Below are positions 53,885 to 63,485 of a stretch of DNA of 64,000 bases, one piece after another. Each line of letters opens with the position of its first letter. Position 1 is the stretch's first letter. The translations under genes were made by a program, and so were the position numbers. The stretch covers positions 17,017,001 to 17,081,000 of the forward strand of contig JBAIAC010000068.1 in the NCBI GenBank assembly GCA_037349315.1, in the 5' to 3' direction. The notes under the pieces are model-generated. The model did no database searches, had not been told where the DNA came from, and was given only the letters and a program-made list of their open reading frames with translations. The DNA comes from Chelydra serpentina (Eukaryota; Chordata; Testudines; Chelydridae).

Positions 53885-54180
53885 GGCTAGGTCTACACTA
53901 CCCCCCCGTATCGAACTAAGGTACGCAACTTCAGCTACGTGAATAACGTAGCTGAAGTCGAAGTACCTTAGTTTGAATGAAAAAGCACTTACCCGGGATC
54001 CACACGCGGCGCGCAGGCTCCCCCGTCGACTCCGCCTACTCCGTTCGTCGAGCTGGAGTACCAGCGTCGACGGCGGAGCACTTCCTGGTTCGATTTATCG
54101 CGTCTTGACAAGACGCGATAAATCGAACCCAGAACATCGATCGCGCGCCTCCGACGGGACGCGTAAGTATAGACATACCC
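53885..54180. mobile_element. Harbinger MITE, 296 bp, ATA target duplication
   Basis: GGCTAGGTCTACACTACC at the left is inverted at the right (GTAAGTATAGACATACCC), with ATA on each side (53882-53884, 54181-54183). Internal foldbacks are TTCAGCTACGTGAATAACGT with ACGTAGCTGAA, and GATTTATCGCGTCTTG with CAAGACGCGATAAATC. It has the same length as 21396-21691 and shares the GTACCTTAG/AACTAAGGTAC and GTCGAC motifs. Confidence 0.92.
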
Positions 54181-54322
54181 ATAGTGTTCAAAGCAAATAC
54201 AATTTATTAAACAGCAATCTATTTTTAAAAAATAAGGAAAAAATGGAAAAGGTTAAAGGAAAACACATAACCCTGCTCTGTGGCACGGGGACGTCACAAC
54301 CAGCCGTCGCTGGAATGTAAGG

Positions 54323-54445
54323 TAGGGTGACTAGACAGCAGATGTGAAAAATCAGGATGGGGATGGGGGGTAATAGGAGCCTATAGAAGAAAAAGACCCA
54401 AAAATCAGGATGGTCCCTATAAAATCAGGACATCTGGTCACCCTA
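54323..54445. mobile_element. 123-bp MITE with TAGGGTGAC termini
   Basis: TAGGGTGACTAGACAGC and ATCTGGTCACCCTA are inverted ends with a perfect 8-bp duplication ATGTAAGG (54315-54322, 54446-54453). It is the reverse-orientation sister of 28849-28972 (TAATAGGAGCCTATAG, CCCTATAAAATCAGGACATC). Confidence 0.94.
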
Positions 54446-54489
54446 ATGTAAGGACAGTTCACAGTCTGTTCCTCACAGGTCCCAGGCAT

Positions 54490-54753
54490 CATAGGCGCCG
54501 ACTCCGTGGGTGCTCCGGGGCTGGAGCAACCACAGAGAAAAATTGGTGGGTGCTCAGTACCCACCGGCAGCTCCCCGCCAGCCCCGTGCCCGTGACCGGA
54601 GCACCTTACCTTCGCCCCCGACACCGGCCGACGTTGCGGGGCCTCGCCCCCGACACCGGCCAACGTTGCAGGGCCCCGCCCCCGACGCCGGCCAACGTTG
54701 CGGGGACCCACCCCCAACGCACCCACCGGAGCCGACGGAAGTCGGCTCCTATG
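54490..54753. mobile_element. hAT-type CATAGGCGCC element, 264 bp, with internal tandem repeat
   Basis: CATAGGCGCCGACTCCGTGG at the left is inverted as GAAGTCGGCTCCTATG at the right. The flanks CCAGGCAT and CCAGGCCT agree at 7 of 8. Between the ends lies a 32-bp tandem repeat of three units (54614-54709). It is the shortest complete copy of the family seen at 28328 and 34319. Confidence 0.9.
54614..54709. repeat. 32-bp tandem repeat, three units
   Basis: The unit starts GCCCCCGACACCGGCCRACG and ends TTGCRGGGCCYC. Starts are at 54614, 54646 and 54678, with about three substitutions per unit and no indels. It is located inside the CATAGGCGCC element. Confidence 0.93.
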
Positions 54754-54761
54754 CCAGGCCT

Positions 54762-55494
54762 CCTTCTCAGGCCCTGGCTGTGCTGCAGGGAATCTGCGGG
54801 TTGGACACTTGATCTGACGGTGGTCACACGCCTTCAAGCTCTAGGTGGCAGGGCCCATCTTCCCAGCATCAACCCCCTCATCGAGGTTACGATTCCCCTC
54901 CATGTCTGGCCTGCAAGACCTCTTGGCTGGGGGCATCTCTCTGCGCTGGGCCTGCTGCCCATGGTCTTCCCTCACTCTCCCTAGCTGCTCACCGCACCTG
55001 GCTCTAGACTCCTCCAGCCCCAGCACTGCTGCTGCTCTGCCTCCAGGTCCCTGGGCTGTTTTTCTGGCCCCTCTGGCTCTGGTAGCTGTAGCTGTCCTCC
55101 CAGCACAGGTCTGCTCTCTGGGCTGCGTCTGTGGCTCTGCTCCCAGCACTGGCCTGCTCCCTGGGCCACTTCTCTGGTTCTCTCTGGCTAGCAAGGCTCT
55201 GCTCCCCAGCTCAGCACAGGCCCCTGCTATCTCCTTAGCTCGGCCCCACTCTGTTCCAGGCAATTCCAGCTCACACAAAGCACAGGACCCCCCTGTCCTC
55301 CTGACTCTTTCATTAGCCTGCCCGCCCTGTCAATCAGGCTGACCTGGAGCATTGGCCCCTCCCCATTGCCCCTGGGGACTGTCAGTCTCAGGGTCCTGAT
55401 TTCCCATCGACCCTTCCCCTTTCTTTTGATACAGGGAGCTAGGGAACCAAAGAAAAAATCACTGAGGTTTAGTAAGGGGCCAACAGTCCCCTTA
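54762..55494. other. No gene recognised; CTG/CCCAGC-rich
   Basis: C/T-rich sequence with repeated 'GCTCTGCTCCCAGC' and 'CTGGCCTGCTCCCTGGGCC' phrases. The frames on both strands (to 165 codons) are leucine/alanine/proline-rich and cover the same bases, so they are composition effects. Confidence 0.45.
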
Positions 55495-55680
55495 CAATTA
55501 GAATAGGTTTGCCTGGATAGCTAGTTAAACCTGTCTTATATGAGCACAAGCCAAACCACATAAACCAGGTTTAAATCAATATAAGAGTATCCACACACAA
55601 AGTTGCACTGGTTTAATTAAATCAATTTAAAATCATATCTTTAGTTAATTCAGGATAATTGTGTGTGTAGAGCCGGGCCA
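55495..55680. mobile_element. A/T-rich Harbinger-like MITE
   Basis: TGCCTGGATAGCTAGTTAAAC at the left and TAATTGTGTGTGTAGAGCCGGGC at the right, with GTATCCACACACAAAGTTGC and TTAAATCAATxxAA blocks between, match the family at 6412, 26993 and 60441. Confidence 0.62.
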
Positions 55681-55920
55681 AATGTAATGCAGATTATTGC
55701 AGCATATTGTTCAGCCACTAGATGTCTCTGTGTGTTACACAGTGTTCCAGCCAGGATCGGGTCCCTGGAAAACAAGAAAGTCAGAGCTGGAAATCGAGCT
55801 GTGTGGAAGCTTATTTATTTGTGTCTATAGTTAGTAGTTGGTTTCTTTAATTAATGTCTTTTGTTTAAGAAAGACTGTGATTCTATATAACACGACACCA
55901 GAAGTGACCAACGGTTCAGC
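55681..55920. repeat. Unclassified repeat, LTR-like, partner of 19418-19590
   Basis: It contains TTCAGCCACTAGATGTCTC, CCAGGATCGGGTCCCTGG, AAAACAAGAAAGTCAGAGC, TTTAAGAAAGACTGTGATTC and a possible edge ACACGACACCAGAAGTG. The order of phrases is shared with the 19.4-kb copy. LTR status is inference. Confidence 0.45.
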
Positions 55921-56051
55921 TACTTCATTGTTTACAGGCAGTGGCCACTGGTACATGCTTTATATGAAGGCAGGGAATAAAACATAATGCGCCTGAACAT
56001 TTGTAAAATTGAGGGAGACCAAAGGTATTCCTGATCTCAGTTGTTGATTGG

Positions 56052-56690
56052 TAGGGCCCTACCAAATTCATGGCCATGAAAAAGCCTTCACGGACCGTGA
56101 AATCCGGTCTCCTCCCATGAAATCTGGTCTTTCATGTGCTTTTTCCCTATACTATACAGATTTCATGGGGGAGACCAGTGTTTCTCAATATGGGGGTCCT
56201 GACCCAAAAGGGGTTGCAAGGTTATTTTCGGGGTCACCCTTACGTCTGTGCTGCTTTCAGAGCTAGGCGGCCAGAGAGCAGCAGCTGTTTGCCGGGCGCC
56301 CAACTCTGAAGGCAGCACCCTGCCAACAGCAGCGCAGAAATAAGGGTGGCAATATCATACCAGACCATCCTTCTTTCTGCACTGCTGCTGGCAGTGGTTC
56401 TGCCTTCAGAGCTGGGCTCCCAGCCAGCAGCCACTCCTCTCCAGCCACCCAGCTCTGAAGGCATCGCCACCAGCAGCAGCAGCACGGAAGTAAGGTTAGC
56501 AGTATTGCAACCTCTCTACAATAACCTCGCAAGCTCCCCTCCCCCCAACTCCTTATTGAGTCTGGACCTCTACAATTACAACACCGTGAAAGGTCATATT
56601 TAAATATCTGAAATCATGAAATTTATTATTTTTTTAAATCCTATGACCATGAAATTGACCAAAATGGACCATGAATTTTGTAGGGCCCTA
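56052..56690. mobile_element. MITE with TAGGGCCCTAC termini, 639 bp
   Basis: TAGGGCCCTACCAAATTCATG and CATGAATTTTGTAGGGCCCTA are inverted ends. The flanks TTGATTGG and TTGATCAG share TTGAT, a likely aged 8-bp duplication. A second part begins CCAGTGTTTCTCAATATGGG (56172), resembling a hAT end, and includes inverted 'CTTACxTCTGTGCTGC ... GCAGCACGGAAGTAAG' pieces, so the interior may be a second nested element. Confidence 0.85.
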
Positions 56691-57398
56691 TTGATCAGTT
56701 TATGCTCTGAATCATGAAGACTGAACCTAGATGATCTGGTGATCCTTATGGCTATAAACCCTATTACTATGTCATTGTCACTACCCTTCCGAGCATAAAT
56801 ACCAACCTATCTTCTGTATTTCTATAGCCCCAGCCCCCCCCTTTTTTTTTTCAAAAGTGGCCACTGACTTTGGCTGCCTCCATTTTTAGATGCCCAGGTT
56901 TAAGCACCTGGTATAAAGTGGCTGCAGTGTTGGGGTGAATCCCTGCCTATGTACGTTATCCACACTCACCAAATGCCAGATCAGCGCAAGTGACACTGCT
57001 AGCCTGTCCACTTACACCTGCCTTCTCAACCAATCAGGAAGGGGTGACTGCCAGAGTGCTTCTTATGGCTCCCTAATCTCTGCCTGGCCCATGCCCTGGG
57101 TGCATCGTAGAGCAGCCTGCAGGGTGCTATAATATGCACCCGCTGGCCAGAGTCCCCAACGAAATGTCCAGCAACTGACCATAGTTGGCATGGAATGTGC
57201 TCTGGATATACGTCCTCCCCACCCCATCATGCGCCTGCACGAGTGGCTGTAAGGAGGGTGGTGTAAGATATAGCCACAAGCTCTAGAGTCTCTGGGGACT
57301 CCCCCATGGTGGTAGAATCTTTGCTTGGCTGATATAGCCAATCTCTACTCCCTTTGCCTGCACAGCACAAAGGGAACAGAGCAGGATAGAGAACCTGC
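56691..57398. other. No gene recognised
   Basis: Non-coding sequence with a T-run at about 56838-56850. Frames here extend into the neighbouring MITE. Confidence 0.4.
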
Positions 57399-57406
57399 CC
57401 TCCAGT

Positions 57407-57623
57407 CAGGGCCAGCTCCAGGCACCAGCATTCCAAACCGGTGCTTGGGGCGGCAATCTGCAATGGCGGCAGTCCATGTGCCGTTAGGCAATCTGCAATT
57501 CTGCGGCAGCCCCTCTCTTCAGCCGCCCACGGCGGCAATTCGGCGGCAGCTTCTGTCTTCAGCCATCCGCGGCGGCAATTCGGCGCACTGCTTGGGGAGT
57601 CAAAAATGGTAGAGCTGGCCCTG
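57407..57623. mobile_element. hAT MITE, CAGGGCCAGCTC termini, 217 bp
   Basis: CAGGGCCAGCTCCAGGC and AGAGCTGGCCCTG are inverted ends with a perfect 8-bp duplication CCTCCAGT (57399-57406, 57624-57631). The interior repeats GGCGGCAATTCGGCGGCAGC-type units, linking it to the GC-rich foldback at 42571-42811. Confidence 0.95.
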
Positions 57624-57631
57624 CCTCCAGT

Positions 57632-58964
57632 TTCACTCATACCATAGTTTAGGGTGTGTCATTGCTGAATCTGGCCCTGGGTCTCCTCCTCTCACTCCTG
57701 GGTCTTAAATACAGATGCACTCTTCCATCCCACAAGCAGGTAAACTCATCCTCCAAATTCACCTACCCATAAAACGGTGGCACAAAGGACAAAAGCAAAG
57801 AGATGAGTTAGAATTTCCTCATCCCCAGATCCCTGCAGAAATCTTTTCTTTTCAGCATATATGAAATATACATTGCCATTCCAAAAGTGATTTGGCATCT
57901 GACCAGCAGACATTTGTGATTGTGGGCTCAGGCTAGTGTCCACACAAACATGACTCTTGCTGTGTCAAGGTCATAGATTTTAAGGCCAGGAAGGACCGTT
58001 GTGATCATCTAGTCGGATTCCTGTATAATGCAGGCCACGGAATTTCACCTGGTGAATCCTGTCATCATGCCCAGAAGTTCTGGTTCCTTATTTTAGCTTG
58101 TGGCTTGTGTGATCCTCCTTCATTTCAGTGGGATCTTTGACTGCAATAGTGAGGGCTTCCTTATATTTCTGTCCAAAGTGGAGGCTGAGGAGTGATGATG
58201 GGAAGTAGTTTCATTATTATTCTCTCCCATCCCCTGCCCCTCCCCCTCAAAAAAAAGTTAGCATGGAGTTCTCTGAAATTTGCATCTCAAACGCTGGCAT
58301 TTTATGAGAGCTGCTGTAAAGTGGAACATGCCGGGTGACGACTCCATACAGGAGATGTCGCGGCTCCCAGTGGACTTGTATAAAAAAACCACAAAGCCAT
58401 AATACACATAAAACTCTAATGGGCCTTCAGAATTACCTCATCTTTTATTTAGAGGTTATTCCGCCCTTGTCTTTCTTTATTGCCCTTTATATGACTGAAG
58501 AGGGGAAGCAGGACAAAATGAGGCAATTTAGGCTACTAAGTGGGACTGGGGTTTATGGCCAAAGTTAGGCACTGGAGGAAGAATATTGTTTTCCCCCCTT
58601 TAGTCATCTTTATTTTAAATAATCCCCTGCCCCCTTCTCTGTCTGGCGATAAGGCTGTTTACTAAAAGAGGAAAATACAAGCGGGAAAGTTATAGCAGGT
58701 AGCTGAATGTGTGATAAAAATAACACCCGACCTTTCGGTAGTGGCATCATTAATACCATTAGAGGGAAAACTCCGGCAGGGATTATGTTAGAAAATCTGG
58801 CGTGCCCCTAGTATCAGTGGCTGCGAGGATGGTGGTGTAGGATCTAGCCACACTGGCTTTCACTGCTTTCAGGGGAGTCTGTACCACTGAGGGGAAATTG
58901 TTATGATTAATTATTAATTATTATTATTATATATTATGTGTGTTATCATAGCATCTAAGAGCCC
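57632..58964. other. No gene; one CR1 tail
   Basis: A minus-orientation CR1 3' end lies at about 57966-58060 (ATAGATTTTAAGGCCAGGAA, GGACCGTTGTGATCATCTAG). The remainder has no recognised feature. Confidence 0.55.
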
Positions 58965-59060
58965 CAGCCCTGGACAAGGACACCATTGTACTAGATGCTG
59001 TACAAACAGACAACAAAAAGACAGTTGCTGACCCAAAGAGCTTACGGATATTCAAACCTC
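58965..59060 (-). repeat. MIR-like distal fragment
   Basis: ATCTAAGAGCCCCAGCCCTG, ACTAGATGCTGTACAAACAG and CAAAGAGCTTACGG match the distal half of the reptile MIR-like SINE in reverse, as at 12485 and 17156. Confidence 0.68.
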
Positions 59061-59139
59061 AGCAGCAGAAGTGTTGTGTGTTTTAACTAAATTTGAAATA
59101 TTTAGGGCCTAATTCCAAGCCCATGAAGACAATGGAAAG

Positions 59140-59640
59140 ACTCTACTGGAGAGGCAGTGTGGTCCAATGGGTAGGGCGCTAGACCTGGACTCAGGAAACC
59201 TAGTTTTACTCCCATCTCCGCCACTGACCTGCTGAGTGATCTTGAGCAAATCATTTCACCTCTCCGTGGATATGTCTACTCCGCAAATGAAGGTTCATTG
59301 CAGCGCAGTGTGCGAGCTTTAATCTAACTGGCCAGGAAGGAGTGGGAGCAAGGGTGGGGTGGCACAGGCTTCAGCACCGCCTTGCCACCCAAGTATAAAC
59401 CTGCCGTGGCCTCAGGGTATGTACTCAGGTTGTGGCCTGTGCCAAGGTCCGTGTTGCTGCATCTTCCGTGCTATTGTTACCTCCACAGCTAGATTAAAAC
59501 TAGTGAAAATATTCCTCCCACACTACAATCCCACCTTCATTTGCAGTGTAAATTCCATTTTCTCTCCCACCCCTTGTCTATTCTGAGGCTCTTTGGAACA
59601 GGAACTGTCTGGCACTATGTGTTTATGCAGCACCTGGGAC
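59140..59640 (+). repeat. MIR-like SINE split by a MITE
   Basis: The head (GAGGCAGTGTGGTCCAATGG, GGACTCAGGAAACCTAG, TGAGTGATCTTGAGCAAATC) lies before 59267. The distal part (GGAACAGGAACTGTCTGGC, ATGCAGCACCTGGGACCCTG) lies after 59556. A MITE lies between. Confidence 0.75.
59268..59556. mobile_element. MITE with ACCTTCATTTGC terminal repeats, 289 bp
   Basis: GGATATGTCTACTCCGCAAA-TGAAGGT at the left is inverted as ACCTTCATTTGCAGTGTAAA-TTCC at the right. The GTCTAC motif suggests the Harbinger MITE group. Its insertion splits a MIR-like SINE, so the MIR is older. No exact duplication is seen. Confidence 0.82.
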
Positions 59641-59919
59641 CCTGATTTTGACAGTAATACAAATAACAAAGATTCCAATTGGCTCCACTAGGCTTTGGAT
59701 CAAGCCACACGTCCAGTTGACTAGTCTGATGTTAAAAAGCACCCGCTGAAAAAGAGAAGCCACCGACTTTAAATTATTGTTACTGATATATCTGCAGCTC
59801 AAAAATTATTCCCCCTTTGGAAACAGAAATTGTACAGGACATTAAGATGGTTTCACTGAAGGAACAAACCGGTAAACGTTATTTTAATTCCCCTCCAGAA
59901 AGTTCTCCATATTCCTGCA

Positions 59920-60140
59920 TAAACCCCCATGCTTCTAGGCATAAACCAACCTCTAATTTGTGGGGGTCAGGAAGAAACGTTCCCTGGTGCAGACTATGCC
60001 ACAACTGTCTATTGCAGCATTATTTACCCTTTCATCTGAAGCTGCTAATATTGACTATTGTCAAAGGCAGGATACTGGACTAGATGGAGCATTGAGTGGT
60101 AACCCCCACTCAATTTGGCAATTCCTATGTTCCTGTTCTA
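59920..60140 (+). mobile_element. CR1 3' end fragment
   Basis: GGGGTCAGGAAGAAACGTTCC, CTATTGTCAAAGGCAGGATA, CTGGACTAGATGGAGC and TTTGGCAATTCCTATGTTCC are the CR1 3' untranslated phrases in sense. A short non-CR1 insertion (GAGTGGTAACCCCCACTC) sits before the final part. Confidence 0.85.
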
Positions 60141-60440
60141 TCTGTTCTATTCAGGTTGCTCATCCTCATGGTATCTCATCTGTCAATGTTATCACTGACT
60201 TTTCCCTCACATTGGGCCAGATTGTGAAACCCATACTCAAAACGATGAGGCAAGTAATCCACAGTGGCTCCTGTCTCTTTAATGGCTGAACCAAAACTCC
60301 AGATCTAAACACCCTCCCCTAACTTTTGGGAAAGTTCAGTTGCAACTTGGATCCAAACTTTGAGGCTTGAGCCCATGTCTAATTTATATGCAAAACGGTG
60401 TGTCCCATAGGCTCCTGGTAAATTACCAATGCACCTCTCA

Positions 60441-60730
60441 GGCATACTCTACACACAGAAACTACAAATTTAACTAAAATGGTTTCCAAATTGATTTAGT
60501 TAAATTGGTGCAATTTGTGTGGACATTCTTAAATCAGTTTAGGAACGGTTGATATAGATTTAATTTAATTTGATAACTGATCCAATAATATATTTGGATC
60601 CAATAACTAAATTAAGCTAAATAGATAGCCACTCTTAAACTGGTTTAAGAGTGTCCACACAAGGATGTGGCACCAATTTAACTAAATCAATTTAGAAATC
60701 AATTTAGTTAAATCAGAGCAATATCTGTGT
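60441..60730. mobile_element. A/T-rich Harbinger-like MITE
   Basis: CATACTCTACACACAGAAAC at the left and TATCTGTGTGTAGCACAGTC at the right are inverted. The interior is a palindrome-rich series of AATTxAxTTAAAT blocks and contains TGTGTGGACATTC/GAGTGTCCACACA. It is related to 6412-6671. Confidence 0.72.
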
Positions 60731-60929
60731 GTAGCACAGTCCTGGATGATGCAGAGTTTGTTCAACCTTATCCTAATGTTAAGTGATCACATAAACCCTT
60801 TCCTGATGCCTGCATGCAAAGGGCAGAGATAAGGATGATATGGAAAGGGAGGGGGAAAAGCAGAATGAGAGAGTGATAAGAAGGAGGTGATGGGAGAAAC
60901 CTTATCTCTGAATTTCCAAACCTTGGTAA

Positions 60930-61560
60930 GAAGAGCTGACTGGAATGATCAGAGGTATGGAAACACTGGAGTATAAGGAGAGATTGAAAAGATCAGGACT
61001 GTTTCATTAAAAGAGCGTATGAACAAGAGGGGACATGATGGAGATATACAAAATAATGAATGATATAGAGAAGGTAACCCAGATCCTTCTATCTACCACG
61101 TCTCATAATACAAAAACACAGAGCCATCCAACAAAACTGAAAGACAACAAATTTAAAACTGATAAAAGGAAATGCCTTTTATGTAATGCATGATAAACCT
61201 GTAAAACTCATTGTCACTAGGGATCACTTAGACCAAGAGATTAGCAGGATTCAAAAAAGTATTAGACGTGTATCTAGATAATGAGAACATCCAGCTACAA
61301 CTGATAAGATAAGAAAAATTTAAGGAAACTGACTGTTGTGGGCTAGGAAGAAACATCTTCTATTGGCTCAGATCCTCAAAGATATTTAGGCTCAGTGGAA
61401 GTTAGGACCCTAAATACTCTTGAGGATCTAGGCTTTTATTCTCATCTGTCCTTTCCAGCGTTTCTTGCACCTTTCTCAGGAGCAACTGGCACTGATCACT
61501 GTCAGAGACAGGATACTGGACTAGATGGACCATTGATCTGATATGGCAATTCTTGTTTCT
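60930..61560 (+). mobile_element. CR1 LINE 3' part, split by a 68-bp foldback
   Basis: The remnants of coding (GGAGTATAAGGAGAGATTGA, TGTTTCATTAAAAGAGCG, ACATGATGGAGATATACAAA) are followed by the CR1 3' untranslated region (AGGAAGAAACATCTTCT ... TTTCTTGCACCTTTCTCAGG ... GACAGGATACTGGACTAGAT ... TGGCAATTCTTGTTTC). It is diverged and broken by frameshifts. A 68-bp palindromic unit is inserted at 61365-61432. Confidence 0.88.
61365..61432. mobile_element. 68-bp foldback element with near-perfect 8-bp duplication
   Basis: The arms GGCTCAGATCCTCAAAGATA-TTTAGG and CCTAAATACTCTTGAGGATC-TAGG pair around CTCAGTGGAAGTTAGGAC. The flanks CTTCTATT (61357-61364) and CTTTTATT (61433-61440) agree at 7 of 8. 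It is absent from the usual CR1 3' region at this point, so it is an insertion. Confidence 0.75.
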
Positions 61561-61689
61561 ATATTTCAACCTTGAAACTAGTAGCTGTTAATATATATTT
61601 TTGGATCAAATCTATTTGTATTCCTGTTGGTTAGCTAATAATCCCAGACCACGCCCTTCATATACAAAGGCCTGACTGCACAAAAGGAA

Positions 61690-62333
61690 TTAGACTTTGT
61701 GCTGCTGAGTGTCCCAACACCTAACTTTTAGGCATCTAGAAAATCACTGAGATCCACAAAGACTGAGTTAGGTGCCTAAGCTCCCATACAAGGAATGGGG
61801 AGTAGCTAGGCACCTTTGACTGGGATTCACAAAAGTCAGCACATTAGGCAGAGAGCCATCTAAGCTCGCCAGTTGGAGATGCCAGCCAGAGGAGGGTGTC
61901 TTAAGACCCGCCCCTCTTTTGGAAACAGGCATCTAAATCCCAGCTGCATGGAGGCATCTAGCGCTGCATGAGATTTTCAGATGCAATCCTCTCTTGGCAT
62001 TGGGTCCCGACACCGTTAGCAAGGAACTGAGGAGTGGGAGGAGATGAGAAAGAACTCCCTCATAACTTTTAGCCCAGTGGTTAGTGTATCCAGCTGAGAT
62101 AATAGAGACCTCAGTTCAAGTCCCCACCTCCACCCAACGGGGAGAAGGGATTTGAGCAGGGAACTACCACTTTTCAGGTGAGTGCTCTAACCGCTGGGCT
62201 CTGGGATATTCCGATGCAGAGCTCCCACAGTCTCTCCTGTTGAAGCTGTTGCACTCTGGAAAAATAAGAGTCATTGGAGCAGGGAGGCTGGATACTGGGT
62301 CTCCCACATCCCAGGTGAGTATCCTAGCCTATG
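61690..62333. repeat. Old composite repeat with tRNA-like phrases
   Basis: 'CACCTAACTTTTAGGCATC', 'GAGTTAGGTGCCTAAGCTCC' (foldback type) and 'GCCCAGTGGTTAGTGTATCC ... CTCAGTTCAAGTCCCCACC' (A- and B-box-like spacing of a tRNA-derived SINE) occur in order. Pieces recur at 62684-63050 and 43180-43390. Classification is tentative. Confidence 0.45.
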
Positions 62334-62341
62334 GGCTAAAA

Positions 62342-62675
62342 CAGGGGTCTCAAACTCAAATTACCACGAGGGCCGCATGAGGACTAGTGCATTGGCCTAA
62401 GGGCCACATCACTGACCCCGCCCCGTCGCTGCCCCGGCCCCACCCCCACTCCACCCCTTCCATTAGGCCCCGCCCCTTCTCCGCCTCCTCCCCTGTGCGC
62501 ACGGCTTCCCGCTTCTCCCCCCTCCCTCCCAGAAACCGCAAAACTCTTCCCATGCGGCTCACGGAGCTCTTCCCTGCGGCCCACCGGGCTCCCCACGCCC
62601 CCCCCCCATTTTTTATTATTTTTTTTTAAAACCCCAGTCAGTTCCCGCCGCCAGAACAGCTGTTTGAGACCCCTG
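62342..62675. mobile_element. hAT MITE, CAGGGGTCTCAAAC termini, 334 bp
   Basis: CAGGGGTCTCAAACTCAAA and CTGTTTGAGACCCCTG are inverted ends with a perfect 8-bp duplication GGCTAAAA (62334-62341, 62676-62683). The interior includes GAGGGCCGCATGAGGAC, C-rich stretches and a T-run. It is inserted in the old tRNA-like composite repeat, whose 'gggctaaaa' it duplicated. Confidence 0.95.
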
Positions 62676-62683
62676 GGCTAAAA

Positions 62684-63050
62684 GTTCTGAGGGAGGTCCC
62701 CTTCTTCATCTCCTCCCCCTTGGGATTCGATCTGGTAGGCCCCATCCAAACACTCCTGCTGGACGGAGCCCTGCATGCAAGTTAGGTGGCCAAACACCTA
62801 TCTTCCTCCAGTCTTTGAATCGCTCTGGGGCTTAGGTGGGAGCAAGGCACCAGGATGCCTAGAAGGAGGCAGAAGTGTGCTTGCGCAGAAGCAGAAATAT
62901 AGGTGCCTCCCAGGAAACGTTTACTACAAAAATGTAGGTGCCGAGTGAGCTTAGGCACCTACAGGGTTTCAGTGGGAGGTTTGTGCATCACAGTGGTCCC
63001 ACAGGGCCTTAGACACCTAAAACAGAGGCTTGGGGAACATTCAGGCCCAA
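62684..63050. repeat. Continuation of the old composite repeat
   Basis: After the hAT MITE come 'GTTAGGTGGCCAAACACCTA', 'GTGCCGAGTGAGCTTAGGC' and 'CACCTACAGGGTTTCAGTGGG', foldback-type phrases that resume the 61690-62333 repeat. Confidence 0.45.
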
Positions 63051-63485
63051 ATCACTTAATCTGCCATTCTTTATTTATTTTGTTAATGTGGGTTTTGTTT
63101 GTCTGGTTTGGTTTTGTTACCCTGCGTTGCCTTTATCTATTTATGCCAATCAAAATTATTGTATCATAGAAAGTGTTATGATGTGCCATTATCAGAGGAA
63201 AGCAGGCACATCAGAGAGGAAATGCAGTAACTGCTAAGATTCATTCACACATCTTTCTGCCCCAAGTTTGACCCTGGGTATAAATATAGATCATATGATG
63301 GGACATAAAAGGAACTGCTGTCCTGCTGACCCAGTTTTCATAGATAGCTGTATACATAATTATTTGCCCACCTGCTACTGATAAACCAATCCGACATTCA
63401 GGTTAAAAAATTATCCAAATGGTTTGCTTGTGACACAGTAGAGTACCAAGTATGTTGCTAGGGCTTACCCAGAGACCATGAGGGG
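63051..63485. other. No gene recognised
   Basis: A/T-rich non-coding DNA. The hydrophobic tail of the short frame ending near 63169 has no supporting features. Confidence 0.4.

Noticed and set aside
54845..55342. Frame of 165 codons with leucine/alanine-rich stretches, plus opposite-strand partners
   Set aside because: C/T-rich repeated CTGCTCCC phrases explain the openness on both strands. No domain is visible.
62080..62150. tRNA-like A/B-box phrases
   Set aside because: Part of an old repeated composite, with no cloverleaf. Kept only as a repeat.
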